This document shows, in pieces, positions 26,722 to 37,122 of a stretch of DNA of 64,000 nucleotides. A program made the position numbers and the translations under genes. Under the pieces are notes generated by a model. The model was not told the origin of the DNA, ran no database searches, and saw only the letters and a list, made by a program, of their open reading frames with translations. The stretch covers positions 186,001-250,000 of the forward strand of contig NZ_WVHT01000006.1 in assembly GCF_009834875.1 (NCBI RefSeq), given 5' to 3'. Source of the stretch: Hufsiella arboris. GTDB taxonomy: Bacteria > Bacteroidota > Bacteroidia > Sphingobacteriales > Sphingobacteriaceae. Numbering within the stretch: position 1 is the first letter of the stretch; each line of letters begins with the position of its first letter.

Positions 26722-28320
26722 ATGAAATCACACAAATTAATCATATCTGCACTGCTGGCTTCAGGAACGTTATTTTCGTCATGCCTGAAAGATCTGGACA
26801 CAAAACCGATCGACCCGCGAATAATAACTTCTGCCGATGTATTCAATGATCCGGCTTCATACAAACAATCGCTCGCTAAATTATATGGCTCGCTAACCTT
26901 AACAGGACAAAAGGGACAATTTGGCCTTGCCGATATATCTGCTCCTGATGAAGGTACTACTTCTTTTTTGAGAACGTACTGGAGCGCACAGGAAATCACA
27001 ACCGATGAATGCCTCAACGCCTGGGGCGATCCGGGGCTGGTAGAATATCACGGACATATCTGGTCCGACCAGAACTCGTACAACAAATTGTTGTATCAGC
27101 GTATCTACATCAACATTGCTTATTGCAATGAATTCATCCGCTCAGCCCAGGAAAATGTTGATAAAGTTGAAGCAGGCAGCCGGCCGGATATTGTAAAATA
27201 CATTGCCGAAGCCCGTTTCCTGCGTGCACTGAATTACAGTTTTGCAATGGATCTTTGGGGTAATGTTCCCTTCGTAACGGAGGCCGACAAACCTGGTGCG
27301 TTTCTTCCCAAACAAATTACAAGGGCCGATCTGTTCGCATACATCGAATCGGAGTTAAAAGCAATCGATAATGACCTGGCTAAACCCGGCGCAAATGAAT
27401 ATGCCCGTGCTGATCAGGCGGCAGCGTGGACTTTACTTTCCCGTATCTATCTGAATGCGGAAGTTTACCTGGGTAAAGGCGCGAATAAATATTCCGACTG
27501 CGTAACTTATTGTAACAAGATCATCGGTTCCGGAGCTTATTCGCTTACGCCGGATTATAAAAATCTTTTCCTGGCGGATAACGACAAACTTCGCAACGAA
27601 GTAATATTCACAGTCGCTGAAGACGGAACTAATACGCAGAATTATGGCGGCGTGACTTACATCATCCACGCCGGTGTGGGAGGATCACAAAATGCCGGTC
27701 CGGACTACGGAATCGCGTCGGGCGGATGGAGCGGCAACCGGCTTACTTCAACGTTTGTAAAGAAATTCGCCGACCCATCGGGAGCTACCGATAAACGCGC
27801 CATCTTTTATACAAACGGACAATCCCTGGAGATAACTCATCCAACAGTTTTCACGGAAGGTTATCTGAGCGCGAAATACAAAAACATGACCTCGGCAGGC
27901 GCAGTTGGCTCGAACAGCACGTTCGTCGATACCGATTTCCCGATGTTTCGCCTGGCTGATGTATACCTGATGTATGCTGAAGCCGTATTGCGCGGCGGTA
28001 CCGGAGGTGACCAGAACACGGCGCTAGGATACATCAACCAATTGCGCACACGCGCTTACGGCAATAGCAACGGCAACATTGCAAGTTCAGCGTTGACGTT
28101 AAACTTTATCCTGGATGAACGTGCACGCGAATTGTACTGGGAAGGCCTTCGGCGTACAGATTTGATCCGTTACGGTTTGTTTACCGGAGGAAGCTATTTG
28201 TGGGACTGGAAAGGAAACGTACAACAAGGAACTGCGACGGATGCAAAATACAACCTGTTCCCTATTCCGGCTTCAGACCTGTCATTAAACACAAATCTGA
28301 CTCAAAATCCTGGCTATTAA
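26722..28320 (+). CDS. susD: SusD/RagB-family glycan-binding lipoprotein
   Basis: A 532-residue surface lipoprotein forming the lid on the SusC pore. The lipobox is LFSSC near residue 20, followed by LKDLDTKP. SusD features include the RFLRALNYSFAMDLWGNVPFVTEADKPG segment with the TPR helices, ARADQAAAWTLLSRIYLNAEVY, and the C-terminal domain FILDERARELYWEGLRRTDLIRYG ending YNLFPIPASDLSLNTNLTQNPGY-like. The usual length is 500-600. It is cotranscribed with susC; a hairpin separates it from susE. Confidence 0.95.
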   Translation: MKSHKLIISALLASGTLFSSCLKDLDTKPIDPRIITSADVFNDPASYKQSLAKLYGSLTLTGQKGQFGLADISAPDEGTTSFLRTYWSAQEITTDECLNAWGDPGLVEYHGHIWSDQNSYNKLLYQRIYINIAYCNEFIRSAQENVDKVEAGSRPDIVKYIAEARFLRALNYSFAMDLWGNVPFVTEADKPGAFLPKQITRADLFAYIESELKAIDNDLAKPGANEYARADQAAAWTLLSRIYLNAEVYLGKGANKYSDCVTYCNKIIGSGAYSLTPDYKNLFLADNDKLRNEVIFTVAEDGTNTQNYGGVTYIIHAGVGGSQNAGPDYGIASGGWSGNRLTSTFVKKFADPSGATDKRAIFYTNGQSLEITHPTVFTEGYLSAKYKNMTSAGAVGSNSTFVDTDFPMFRLADVYLMYAEAVLRGGTGGDQNTALGYINQLRTRAYGNSNGNIASSALTLNFILDERARELYWEGLRRTDLIRYGLFTGGSYLWDWKGNVQQGTATDAKYNLFPIPASDLSLNTNLTQNPGY

Positions 28321-28326
28321 ACAAAG

Positions 28327-28362
28327 AACCTGCTCTGCTGTATCCCGGCAGAGCAGGTTTTT
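28327..28362 (+). terminator. Hairpin between susD and susE (partial terminator)
   Basis: A perfect 12-bp stem (28327-28338 AACCTGCTCTGC with 28348-28359), a 9-base loop, and five T at its end. It starts six bases after the susD stop and ends 12 bases before the susE ATG. It probably terminates part of the transcripts or protects the susCD message end, so that susCD exceed the downstream genes. Confidence 0.75.
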
Positions 28363-28374
28363 AATCATAGAAAA

Positions 28375-29424
28375 ATGAAAAAGATCTTACTTTACACAAC
28401 AGCAATATTCTTCCTGATTTTACATGCCTGTAAAAAAGATGAACAACGCGCTGTGATATCTGCCGATGTCATCGCACCGGTAATAACAAGTCCCGCTGAC
28501 GGCTCTTCTATCGTCATTACGGCGCCCGACACTTCGAAAGCAGTCTCGGTAAAATGGAGTTCGGCTGATTACAATGTCAACACGATCATCGATTACGTGG
28601 TTCAAATTGATTCGGCAGGAAAGAATTTCTCAAAACCTGCAACCTTGGGCGGAAACAGCAGTGATTCCCTTTCTACAACGCTGGGCGCACTGAACAACAC
28701 CTTATTGAACTCACTAAAATTCACGCCGAACAAGGCCGGTACTGTTGAACTCCGGGTTGGCGCAACCTTAAATAAAAAGGATTATGTGTATTCAAACGTG
28801 GTTAAAATCAGCGTAACGCCGTTCAAGTCAACAATCACTGCGCTTTGGGTTCCCGGACAATATCAGAACTGGTCTCCCGGAAATGCTCCAAAAATTTATT
28901 CAGTCGGCGACCAGCTTTACGAGGGCTATGTTTACATGAACGTCGGCGATTACTTCAAATTTACAAGCTCGGGAGATTGGGATCATACAAACTTTGGTGA
29001 CGGCGGTGCCGGAAAATTGACTACAGACGGACTTGCAGGTGGCTTAAAAGTAAACGTACCCGGTTATTATAAATTTAATGTCGATACAAAAAATCTCACC
29101 TGGTCTTACGCACTCATCAACTCTTTTGGATTGATCGGCTCAGCAACGTCCGGCGGATGGGATAATTCTACGCCAATGACTTACGATCCTGTGAAAAACA
29201 CCTGGACGACAACAGCAAATTTAGTTTCGGGTGCGTTAAAATTCCGTGCAAATAACGGCTGGGATATTAACTATGGTCCGGCGGATAGCAACGCGATGAA
29301 TGGTTTCCTGATTCAAACAGATGGAGCAATCACAATCCCTTCAGACGGAAATTACACTGTTACGATCGACATGAGCCGTTCATCTGATCCATACAAATAC
29401 AGTTACACTGTAAAAAAGAACTAA
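28375..29424 (+). CDS. susE: SusE-like starch-binding outer-membrane lipoprotein
   Basis: A 349-residue surface lipoprotein (lipobox region LILHAC near residue 19, followed by KKDEQ). The first domain (about 35-150: APVITSPADGSSIVI, VSVKWSSADYNV) is the Ig-like SusE N-terminal domain. Two tandem starch-binding modules follow, each opening with the aromatic platform pattern (ALWVPGQYQNWSPGNAPKIYS about 157; FGLIGSATSGGWDNSTPMTYDP about 255). SusE/SusF proteins hold starch at the cell surface. The gene sits between susD and the glucosidase, the usual position, and no separate susF is present. Confidence 0.88.
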   Translation: MKKILLYTTAIFFLILHACKKDEQRAVISADVIAPVITSPADGSSIVITAPDTSKAVSVKWSSADYNVNTIIDYVVQIDSAGKNFSKPATLGGNSSDSLSTTLGALNNTLLNSLKFTPNKAGTVELRVGATLNKKDYVYSNVVKISVTPFKSTITALWVPGQYQNWSPGNAPKIYSVGDQLYEGYVYMNVGDYFKFTSSGDWDHTNFGDGGAGKLTTDGLAGGLKVNVPGYYKFNVDTKNLTWSYALINSFGLIGSATSGGWDNSTPMTYDPVKNTWTTTANLVSGALKFRANNGWDINYGPADSNAMNGFLIQTDGAITIPSDGNYTVTIDMSRSSDPYKYSYTVKKN

Positions 29425-29438
29425 ACATTTGTCAAACT

Positions 29439-29479
29439 GGGCGTGATCTGATTATTCATCGGAGTAATTGGTCACGCTC
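29439..29479 (+). repeat. Long imperfect hairpin between susE and the GH31 gene
   Basis: Outer stem of ten pairs (29439-29448 with 29470-29479, two G-U) and an inner stem of seven (29451-29457 with 29462-29468) around the loop ATCG. There is no T-run, so it is more likely an mRNA stability or processing element than a terminator. Confidence 0.5.
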
Positions 29480-29521
29480 TGCCTGACATCACCCTTTAAT
29501 TTCAACAGCTAGTTTACCAGC

Positions 29522-31984
29522 ATGACAATCCCGTTGATTAAAAAGTCAATATCATCATCTGTTCTTCTGTTCGTATCGCTTTCCGTATTCTGCCAAAACA
29601 CACCGGTAAAAAATCCCGGGAATGTTACGGCAGTACATATCGAACAACAAAAGGTCAGCATTACAACGCAAAACGCCCAGGCAGAAATCATTGTATACAG
29701 CCCGTCAATAGTCCGCGTGAGGGTCGATAAAAAGGCCCTTTTACCGGATTTTTCCTATGCAGTAATTAACAAGCCTGTAGTGGCTAAAACATCGATTACA
29801 CAGGATGCTCAATCAATCACGATAACAACGGATTCTGTGAAGACTGTTGTTGGCAAGAATCCATTCGGCGTTTCGTTTTATACCAAAGACGGTGAGGCGA
29901 TCAACGAAGAAGAAAAAGGGCTGCAGGTTTCCTGGGTAAATGAAGAAGTTACCACATACCGTAAAATGCAAAATTTCGAGCATTTTGTCGGACTCGGCGA
30001 AAAAACCGGGAACCTGGATCGTAACGGAAGCGGTTATACAAACTGGAACTCCGACGTTTTCGGCTACCGGACAGATCAGGATCCTTTGTACTCTACAATC
30101 CCGTTCTACATCGGCTTACACGACGGCCTGAACTATGGGATCTTCATGGACAACACCTGGCAGAGTGATTTCAACTTTGGCGCGAGTAATAACCGGTTTT
30201 CTTCATTTGGCGCGCGTGGCGGAGAGCTGAACTACTATTTTATTTACGGCAAGCGGGTAAAAAACATTATTGAATCGTACACCTGGCTAACGGGCCGGAT
30301 GCAAATGCCGCCGTTGTGGAGTTTGGGATACCAGCAAAATAGGTATAGTTATTATCCCGAAACTGAAGTTTATCGAATCGCCCAAACACTGAGGGAAAAG
30401 AAAATTCCCGCCGATGGGATCACGCTCGACATCCATTACATGGACCGTTACCTGCTTTTCACATGGGATAAAGCCCGTTTCCCGGATCCAAAACGGATGA
30501 CGTCTAAACTAAAAGACATGGGTTTTCGAACGACTGTCATCGTCGATCCGGGGATAAAAGTCGAACCGGGAGCTGCTGCCTGGGAACGGGGATTAAAGGA
30601 CAGCATTTTTATCAAGTATCCGGATGGAACGAATTACACAGGCCAGGTTTGGCCGGGCTGGTGCAATTTCCCGGATTTCACGAGCGCCAAAGGCAGGAAC
30701 TGGTGGAAAAACGAGGTTAAATTTTTTGCAGACAATGGCGTAAGCGGTATTTGGAATGATATGAATGAGATCGCAACCTGGGGCCAGAAAATGCCGTCGA
30801 ACGTGATTTTTGATTATGACGGCAAAAAAGCTGCTCACCCGGAAGCCCATAACGTTTACGGGCTTGAGATGATACGTTCAAGCTATGAAGGGGCACTGCA
30901 GCAATATAAAGAACGCCCTTTTATTTTAACCCGGTCCGGTTATGCAGGTTTACAGCGATACTCCGCAATCTGGACTGGCGACAACCGTTCGGAAGAAGAT
31001 CACATGCTGCTTGGAGTTCGTTTAATTAACAGCCTTGGCTTAAGCGGCGTGCCGTTCACAGGAATGGATATCGGCGGCTTCTCAGGCAATCCATCTGTGG
31101 CGCTTTACACTCGCTGGATTCAGCTTGGAGCATTTATTCCGTATTTCAGAAACCATACACAGGTAAATACCAAATCTTCTGAACCCTGGTCATTTGGCGA
31201 AGAAGTTCTTGAAATTTCAAGGAATTATATCAATTTAAGATACAAGCTGTTACCATACCTGTATTCAACATTTAACGAAGCATCGGAAAATGGTATGCCG
31301 GTAAACCGTTCGCTTGTGTTCGACTTTTCCGATGATCCAAAAATCTTCGACTGGCAGTTCCAGAATCAGTTCTTATTTGGCCAGGCTTTTTTAATTGCGC
31401 CATTTGAAAGCTCCAAAGATTTCGGCAAAATCTATTTCCCTGCAGGTAACTGGTACAATCTTTACACCGGTAATCTTGAAAAAGGGAAACAGGAAAAAAT
31501 CATTGAATTAAGTAACCAGACGCTTCCCGTTTATGTTCGCGAGAGCAGCATTATACCGATGCAGTCACTTATTCAAACCACGGACGAAAAGCCTTCTGAC
31601 ACGCTGACCATTCATATTTACAATGGCGAACGCAACAACTCATTCAAGTATTATGAAGATGACGGCAAAAGCTTTCAGTACCGAAACGGCGACTTTTACA
31701 GCCGTTTGATCAGCTATTCCCCTTCGCAAAAAATGATAACATTTGATAAAGTGCAGGGAAGCTATAAATCTAATTTTACAAAAATACATATCATCTTACA
31801 CGGATTTTCCGGGGCAAATCTTAAGGTGAACGGTAAAGCTGCCAGCCTGAAAGAAGAAAGCTATTCCATGCTGAAAGCGATATCAAGTTTCGATCCGCAA
31901 GGTGCACAATACACAGGGCCGGTCGAAGGGGTAATAGCGTTTTACACAGAAAATTTACCGGATAAATTTTCAATCAACTACTAA
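29522..31984 (+). CDS. Alpha-glucosidase, GH31
   Basis: An 820-residue exported enzyme (signal peptide ending SVFCQ) that releases glucose from the non-reducing end of maltodextrins. After an N-terminal beta-sandwich the catalytic barrel carries the nucleophile D413 in GIWNDMNE and the acid/base D487 in WTGDNRSEEDHM. Other GH31 blocks are RYSYYPETEVYRIAQTLREKKIPADG, LDIHYMD and MDIGGF. The C-terminal part contains proximal and distal beta domains. In the locus it should process oligosaccharides in the periplasm after import. It is followed directly (one base) by the amylase gene. Confidence 0.93.
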   Translation: MTIPLIKKSISSSVLLFVSLSVFCQNTPVKNPGNVTAVHIEQQKVSITTQNAQAEIIVYSPSIVRVRVDKKALLPDFSYAVINKPVVAKTSITQDAQSITITTDSVKTVVGKNPFGVSFYTKDGEAINEEEKGLQVSWVNEEVTTYRKMQNFEHFVGLGEKTGNLDRNGSGYTNWNSDVFGYRTDQDPLYSTIPFYIGLHDGLNYGIFMDNTWQSDFNFGASNNRFSSFGARGGELNYYFIYGKRVKNIIESYTWLTGRMQMPPLWSLGYQQNRYSYYPETEVYRIAQTLREKKIPADGITLDIHYMDRYLLFTWDKARFPDPKRMTSKLKDMGFRTTVIVDPGIKVEPGAAAWERGLKDSIFIKYPDGTNYTGQVWPGWCNFPDFTSAKGRNWWKNEVKFFADNGVSGIWNDMNEIATWGQKMPSNVIFDYDGKKAAHPEAHNVYGLEMIRSSYEGALQQYKERPFILTRSGYAGLQRYSAIWTGDNRSEEDHMLLGVRLINSLGLSGVPFTGMDIGGFSGNPSVALYTRWIQLGAFIPYFRNHTQVNTKSSEPWSFGEEVLEISRNYINLRYKLLPYLYSTFNEASENGMPVNRSLVFDFSDDPKIFDWQFQNQFLFGQAFLIAPFESSKDFGKIYFPAGNWYNLYTGNLEKGKQEKIIELSNQTLPVYVRESSIIPMQSLIQTTDEKPSDTLTIHIYNGERNNSFKYYEDDGKSFQYRNGDFYSRLISYSPSQKMITFDKVQGSYKSNFTKIHIILHGFSGANLKVNGKAASLKEESYSMLKAISSFDPQGAQYTGPVEGVIAFYTENLPDKFSINY

Positions 31985-31985
31985 T

Positions 31986-33395
31986 ATGAAATTACATCGA
32001 TTACTGAAACTGTCTGTTCTAAACATCATCATTATTTTGATTGGTTCGGCTTTATTAAGTTGCAAAAAGTCGGACGGCACGAAGCCTACGCCTCCAGCGC
32101 CACCCGTCACACCAAGCGACCCACCAGCTTATGCAAAGCCATTTTCGGCTGTGCCCGACACGAAAGATATCGTCATGTACGAGGTAAATCTGCGTGCGTT
32201 CAGTAAAGACGGAAACTTCCAGGGTGTACGCGCACGCCTCGACTCAATAAAAAGTCTTGGGATCAATGTAATCTGGCTCATGCCGACCTACCCGGTTGGA
32301 CAGGTAAAATCAGCCGGCGGCCTGGGCTCGCCGTATTCTATAAAAGATTACAAAGATGTAAATACTGAATTTGGAACATTGGACGATTTACGAACACTGA
32401 TCAAAGAAGCGCACGATCGGAACATGGCCGTGATTTTCGATTGGGTTGCGGATCATACATCGTGGGATAATTCGTGGATCAGCAATAAATCATGGTATAA
32501 ACAAGATGCGGCGGGCAATATTATCAGCCCGCCGGGAACTAACTGGGCCGATGTTGCCGCGTTGAATTACAATAACCAGGAAATGCGCAAAGCAATGATT
32601 AGTGCTATGAAATACTGGATATTACAGGCGAACATTGATGGATATCGCTGCGATGCAGCAGATTTTCTGCCTTTTGATTTTTGGGAGCAGGCGACTGACA
32701 CCCTTAAAAAGTTCACTGACCGGAAATTGATCTTATTAGCTGAAGGAACGCGAACCAACCATTTTGACGCTGGTTTCCAGATGACCTATGCCATGGAATT
32801 TTACACCAGGCTGAAAAGCGTTTTCGGCAATCCTGCGACGGCATCTGATTTATTTACGACAAATTCAACCGAGCAAACCAATCTGAACAACTCAAGGATG
32901 AAACTTCGTTATACTACGAATCACGACGTTACATCTTCAGAAGGGACGCCTGTTGATCTGTTTGGTGGTAAAGACGGTTCGCTGGCTGCATTGGCCCTTT
33001 CAATATATACGGGGGGCGTTCCGCTGATCTACAATGGACAAGAAGTTGGATGCCCCAAAAAGCTATCTTTCTTTGATAAGGATCCGATAGACTGGACGAT
33101 CAACCCGGATATGACGGCGGCATATAAAAAACTGATCGCGTTCCGAAAATCCAGCGAAGCTGTAAAAACCGGCATGCTTACCTCCTATCCATCGGCCAAT
33201 GTAGTTGCGTTTACAAAGACCAGCGGATCTGAAACTGTTATGGTGATTGTCAATGTTTCGGGGTCTCAATTAATTTATCCTACGCCGCAGCAACTTCAAA
33301 ATACAAGCTGGAAGGACGCTTTTAGCAATACAGATTTTAATGCAGGAACCGGAATTTCTCTGAAACCATACCAATATCTGGTATTAAAAAAATAA
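31986..33395 (+). CDS. Alpha-amylase family lipoprotein, GH13 (SusG-like)
   Basis: A 469-residue lipoprotein (lipobox LLSC, then a Pro/Thr-rich linker TPPAPPVTPSDPP) with a GH13 barrel. The conserved regions are VIFDWVADHTSWD, GYRCDAADF with nucleophile D223, LLAEG with acid/base E253, and TTNHD with transition-state stabiliser D314. It plays the SusG role of cutting starch at the cell surface. The length (~440 residues after the Cys) leaves no room for the inserted CBM58 of B. thetaiotaomicron SusG, so it is a minimal version. The C-terminal beta domain ends LKPYQYLVLKK. Confidence 0.93.
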   Translation: MKLHRLLKLSVLNIIIILIGSALLSCKKSDGTKPTPPAPPVTPSDPPAYAKPFSAVPDTKDIVMYEVNLRAFSKDGNFQGVRARLDSIKSLGINVIWLMPTYPVGQVKSAGGLGSPYSIKDYKDVNTEFGTLDDLRTLIKEAHDRNMAVIFDWVADHTSWDNSWISNKSWYKQDAAGNIISPPGTNWADVAALNYNNQEMRKAMISAMKYWILQANIDGYRCDAADFLPFDFWEQATDTLKKFTDRKLILLAEGTRTNHFDAGFQMTYAMEFYTRLKSVFGNPATASDLFTTNSTEQTNLNNSRMKLRYTTNHDVTSSEGTPVDLFGGKDGSLAALALSIYTGGVPLIYNGQEVGCPKKLSFFDKDPIDWTINPDMTAAYKKLIAFRKSSEAVKTGMLTSYPSANVVAFTKTSGSETVMVIVNVSGSQLIYPTPQQLQNTSWKDAFSNTDFNAGTGISLKPYQYLVLKK

Positions 33396-33418
33396 ATTTT
33401 AATTGGTTGTACTTGTGT

Positions 33419-33449
33419 GCGATGTTCAGGAATGGGCATCGCTTTTTTT
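33419..33449 (+). terminator. Terminator of the starch locus
   Basis: Stem GCGATGTTC/GGGCATCGC (33419-33427 with 33434-33442, two G-U pairs), loop AGGAAT, followed by seven T. It lies 24 bases after the GH13 stop. Confidence 0.85.
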
Positions 33450-33698
33450 ATTTTTCGATTATTGGTGTCCCACCTCAGATGTGCGGAAGATTATTCCATG
33501 ACTCACTATCTACTCCGCTGATCAGGGTTTGCAATCCTGATCCTGATGACTAAAGATTTTCAATCGTTAAAACGGCTCGCAATGGAAATTAAACCAATCT
33601 GTAAAATTTAACCTTGTCGTTTATTCGTTGTTGGTGAGACACCGGCAATGGGTGAAGAAGCCTTATTTTTGGAAACTTAAGTTAAAACCTCAATAATT
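33450..33698. other. Gene-free stretch with small inverted repeats
   Basis: The 303-base gap between the GH13 and helical-protein genes contains, beyond the terminator, no frame I would call a gene. It has GATCAGG-N9-CCTGATC (33520-33542) and two short hairpins of the form GGTG-N3-CACC. These resemble decayed REP-like or insertion-element ends, but nothing is intact. Confidence 0.35.
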
Positions 33699-34244
33699 TC
33701 AGTTTTCTAATCTGCCAAGAATTTTCCTTCCCCTGCTTTGCATCGCAGCACTACCGTCACGAAGCAGAAATTCCGTTTGCGCTTTCAATTCGTCTTTGAT
33801 CCAATCAAATTTATCACTTAGATCAAACAGAATATCCAGGCAATTTACTTTGACAGCCACCGGCGTTTTACTGTCAATCAGCCATGAAAATGTCGTTTCC
33901 ACAATAGATTCAAGATCAATATCGCGTAAAGCATTCTGATAAATTTCCGGAGCTTTTTTGGACGTGAAGTGCATCATGATCTTTGTGAAATGGCGCTGGC
34001 AGCTGTGATTTTTCTGATTAGAATAAATTTTGTTAAAAGATTCAAAATGAGGCAGAAAACGTGCCGGAAAATACACTTCAATATATTCAAGTATCCAGGC
34101 CGCACGAAACGCAATCGCGTCATCTTTATGAAACGTTAAGTCGATCAATTCGCTGATTGAATAATTCTCCTTTACAGCGATAGCGGAGATTTTCCCTGCT
34201 TTTGTTTTGGTTAGCGTGAATGAAATTTCTTTCAGAAGATCCAT
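33699..34244 (-). CDS. Unknown helical (HEAT-repeat-like) cytoplasmic protein
   Basis: A 181-residue protein without a signal peptide or membrane span. It appears all-helical: DAIAFRAAWILEYIEVYFPARFLPHFESF and TPVAVKVNCLDILFDLSDKFDWIKDEL look like paired amphipathic helices of HEAT or ARM repeats. Proteins of this size and style occur in other Sphingobacteriaceae as hypothetical proteins. It is transcribed away from the ABC-F gene, with 140 bases between the starts. I cannot assign a function. Confidence 0.7.
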   Translation of the reverse strand: MDLLKEISFTLTKTKAGKISAIAVKENYSISELIDLTFHKDDAIAFRAAWILEYIEVYFPARFLPHFESFNKIYSNQKNHSCQRHFTKIMMHFTSKKAPEIYQNALRDIDLESIVETTFSWLIDSKTPVAVKVNCLDILFDLSDKFDWIKDELKAQTEFLLRDGSAAMQSRGRKILGRLEN

Positions 34245-34300
34245 TAATCAGGAATGTTTGTCTAACGATATTGTAAAAATAATCACAGCGAAGTAATTAA

Positions 34301-36013
<1,713 letters not shown>

Positions 36014-36080
36014 TTCTGCAAAACGATCAAAGTCTCATTTCTAATTTTTATTTTCACTGTTCAGATTTTTGAATGGTGAC

Positions 36081-36100
36081 GAAGCCATCATGATGGTTTC
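36081..36100. repeat. 20-base palindromic element
   Basis: GAAGCCATCATGATGGTTTC contains the perfect palindrome CCATCATGATGG flanked by GAA/TTC. It is in the gap between the ABC-F stop and the next ATG, 18 bases upstream of that ATG. It could be a weak terminator or an operator. Confidence 0.35.
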
Positions 36101-36118
36101 AAATAAATAAAATTAGGA

Positions 36119-36931
36119 ATGAGATTTTTTTATTTACTCCTCTTTATGGCAATAAGCCATGCAGCAATCTCGCAGGTCGCATTTGAGGGCTTGGTAAAAG
36201 ACGGTGACACGAATCAGCCTTTAGCCTATGTAAACATCGGGATAAAGAATAAAAGCAACGGCACAGTAACCGATGCTTCCGGCAAATTCACTATTAAGCT
36301 AACCGATGATTCTGACTCACTCAAAATTTCGATGATTGGCTATGCACCTCAAATCTATAAAGTCAGCGATTTTAAACAGCGCTTTTCAAGCGTTAACGCA
36401 GTCCTCCTTAAACCAGCCATAATCCAGTTAAAAGCTGTAAAAGTTTCCAATAAAAAATTGAAGGAAAGTATATTGGGAAACACTACACAATCCAAATCAA
36501 CCAATGCCGGCTTTACCAGCAATAAACTTGGTAACGAAATCGGCGCGATTATCAAAATCAAACGGGCGCCTACATTTCTAAAGCGCTTCAATGTTTCGCT
36601 GACAAACGAAGTTAGCTCGGATGTCAAACTCAGATTGAATATCTATAGCGTCAAAAATGGCTTCCCCGAACAAATATTGTCTGACCGGAATATCTTCGTT
36701 ACCGTACTAAAAGGTGCCGAAAAAATTTCAGTTGACCTTGAACCATATGGTATCATCGTTGACGGCGACTTTTTTGTAAGCCTTGAATGGATCGAGAATT
36801 CACGCGGCCACGGATTAATGTTTTCAGCTAGTTTGTTCAGCAGTCCGATTATCGCCCGCGAAACCAGCCAGGCAGCCTGGGAAAAAGTCGGGCTTGCCGG
36901 AGTTGGATTTAATGTGCTGGCCGAATATTAA
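36119..36931 (+). CDS. Secreted protein with CarboxypepD_reg-like domain
   Basis: A 270-residue protein with a signal peptide (MRFFYLLLFMAISHAAISQ). Residues 20-105 form the transthyretin-like carboxypeptidase regulatory domain (FEGLVKDGDTNQPLAYVNIGIKNKSNGTVTDASGKF split by strand), the same module that precedes SusC plugs. Here it stands with a unique C-terminal beta-rich region (LKRFNVSLTNEV, KLRLNIYSVKNGFP, FFVSLEWIENSRG) and no TonB receptor. Similar small proteins are common in Bacteroidota envelopes; the function is unknown. It ends 60 bases before the tRNA gene. Confidence 0.75.
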   Translation: MRFFYLLLFMAISHAAISQVAFEGLVKDGDTNQPLAYVNIGIKNKSNGTVTDASGKFTIKLTDDSDSLKISMIGYAPQIYKVSDFKQRFSSVNAVLLKPAIIQLKAVKVSNKKLKESILGNTTQSKSTNAGFTSNKLGNEIGAIIKIKRAPTFLKRFNVSLTNEVSSDVKLRLNIYSVKNGFPEQILSDRNIFVTVLKGAEKISVDLEPYGIIVDGDFFVSLEWIENSRGHGLMFSASLFSSPIIARETSQAAWEKVGLAGVGFNVLAEY

Positions 36932-36961
36932 ATTTTAGCTGGCAATTGTGCTCATAGATTG

Positions 36962-36969
36962 TATATTTG
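36962..36969 (+). promoter_or_regulatory. -7 element of tRNA-Lys
   Basis: TATATTTG matches TAnnTTTG and lies 22 bases before the tRNA 5' end. The expected -33 position reads TGG. Confidence 0.5.
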
Positions 36970-36991
36970 CCATCCGGTTTTACCGGAAATC

Positions 36992-37067
36992 GACTTGGTA
37001 GCTCAGTTGGTAGAGCAACTGACTCTTAATCAGTGGGTCGAGAGTTCGAGCCTCTCCCAGGTCACCA
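36992..37067 (+). tRNA. tRNA-Lys (anticodon CTT)
   Basis: 76 bases with a full cloverleaf. The acceptor stem GACTTGG pairs with CCAGGTC (one G-U), the D-loop segment is TAGCTCAGTTGGTAGA, and the anticodon loop CTCTTAA carries CTT at 37025-37027. The T-loop is GTTCGAG, and A73 plus an encoded CCA (37065-37067) complete it. It reads AAG codons. No integrase or direct repeat marks it as an attachment site. Confidence 0.97.
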
Positions 37068-37100
37068 AAAACGCCTTCCAATAACAGGAAGGCGTTTTTT
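37067..37100 (+). terminator. Terminator of tRNA-Lys
   Basis: A 13-bp stem (37067-37079 AAAAACGCCTTCC with 37087-37099), seven-base loop, ending in a run of six T. It starts at the last base of the tRNA. Confidence 0.88.
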
Positions 37101-37122
37101 ATTTTATAAGATTCACCGTTTC

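Noticed and set aside
36992-37100. tRNA-Lys as an integration site for a mobile element
   Set aside because: No integrase, no repeat of the tRNA 3' end and no change in gene style on either side.
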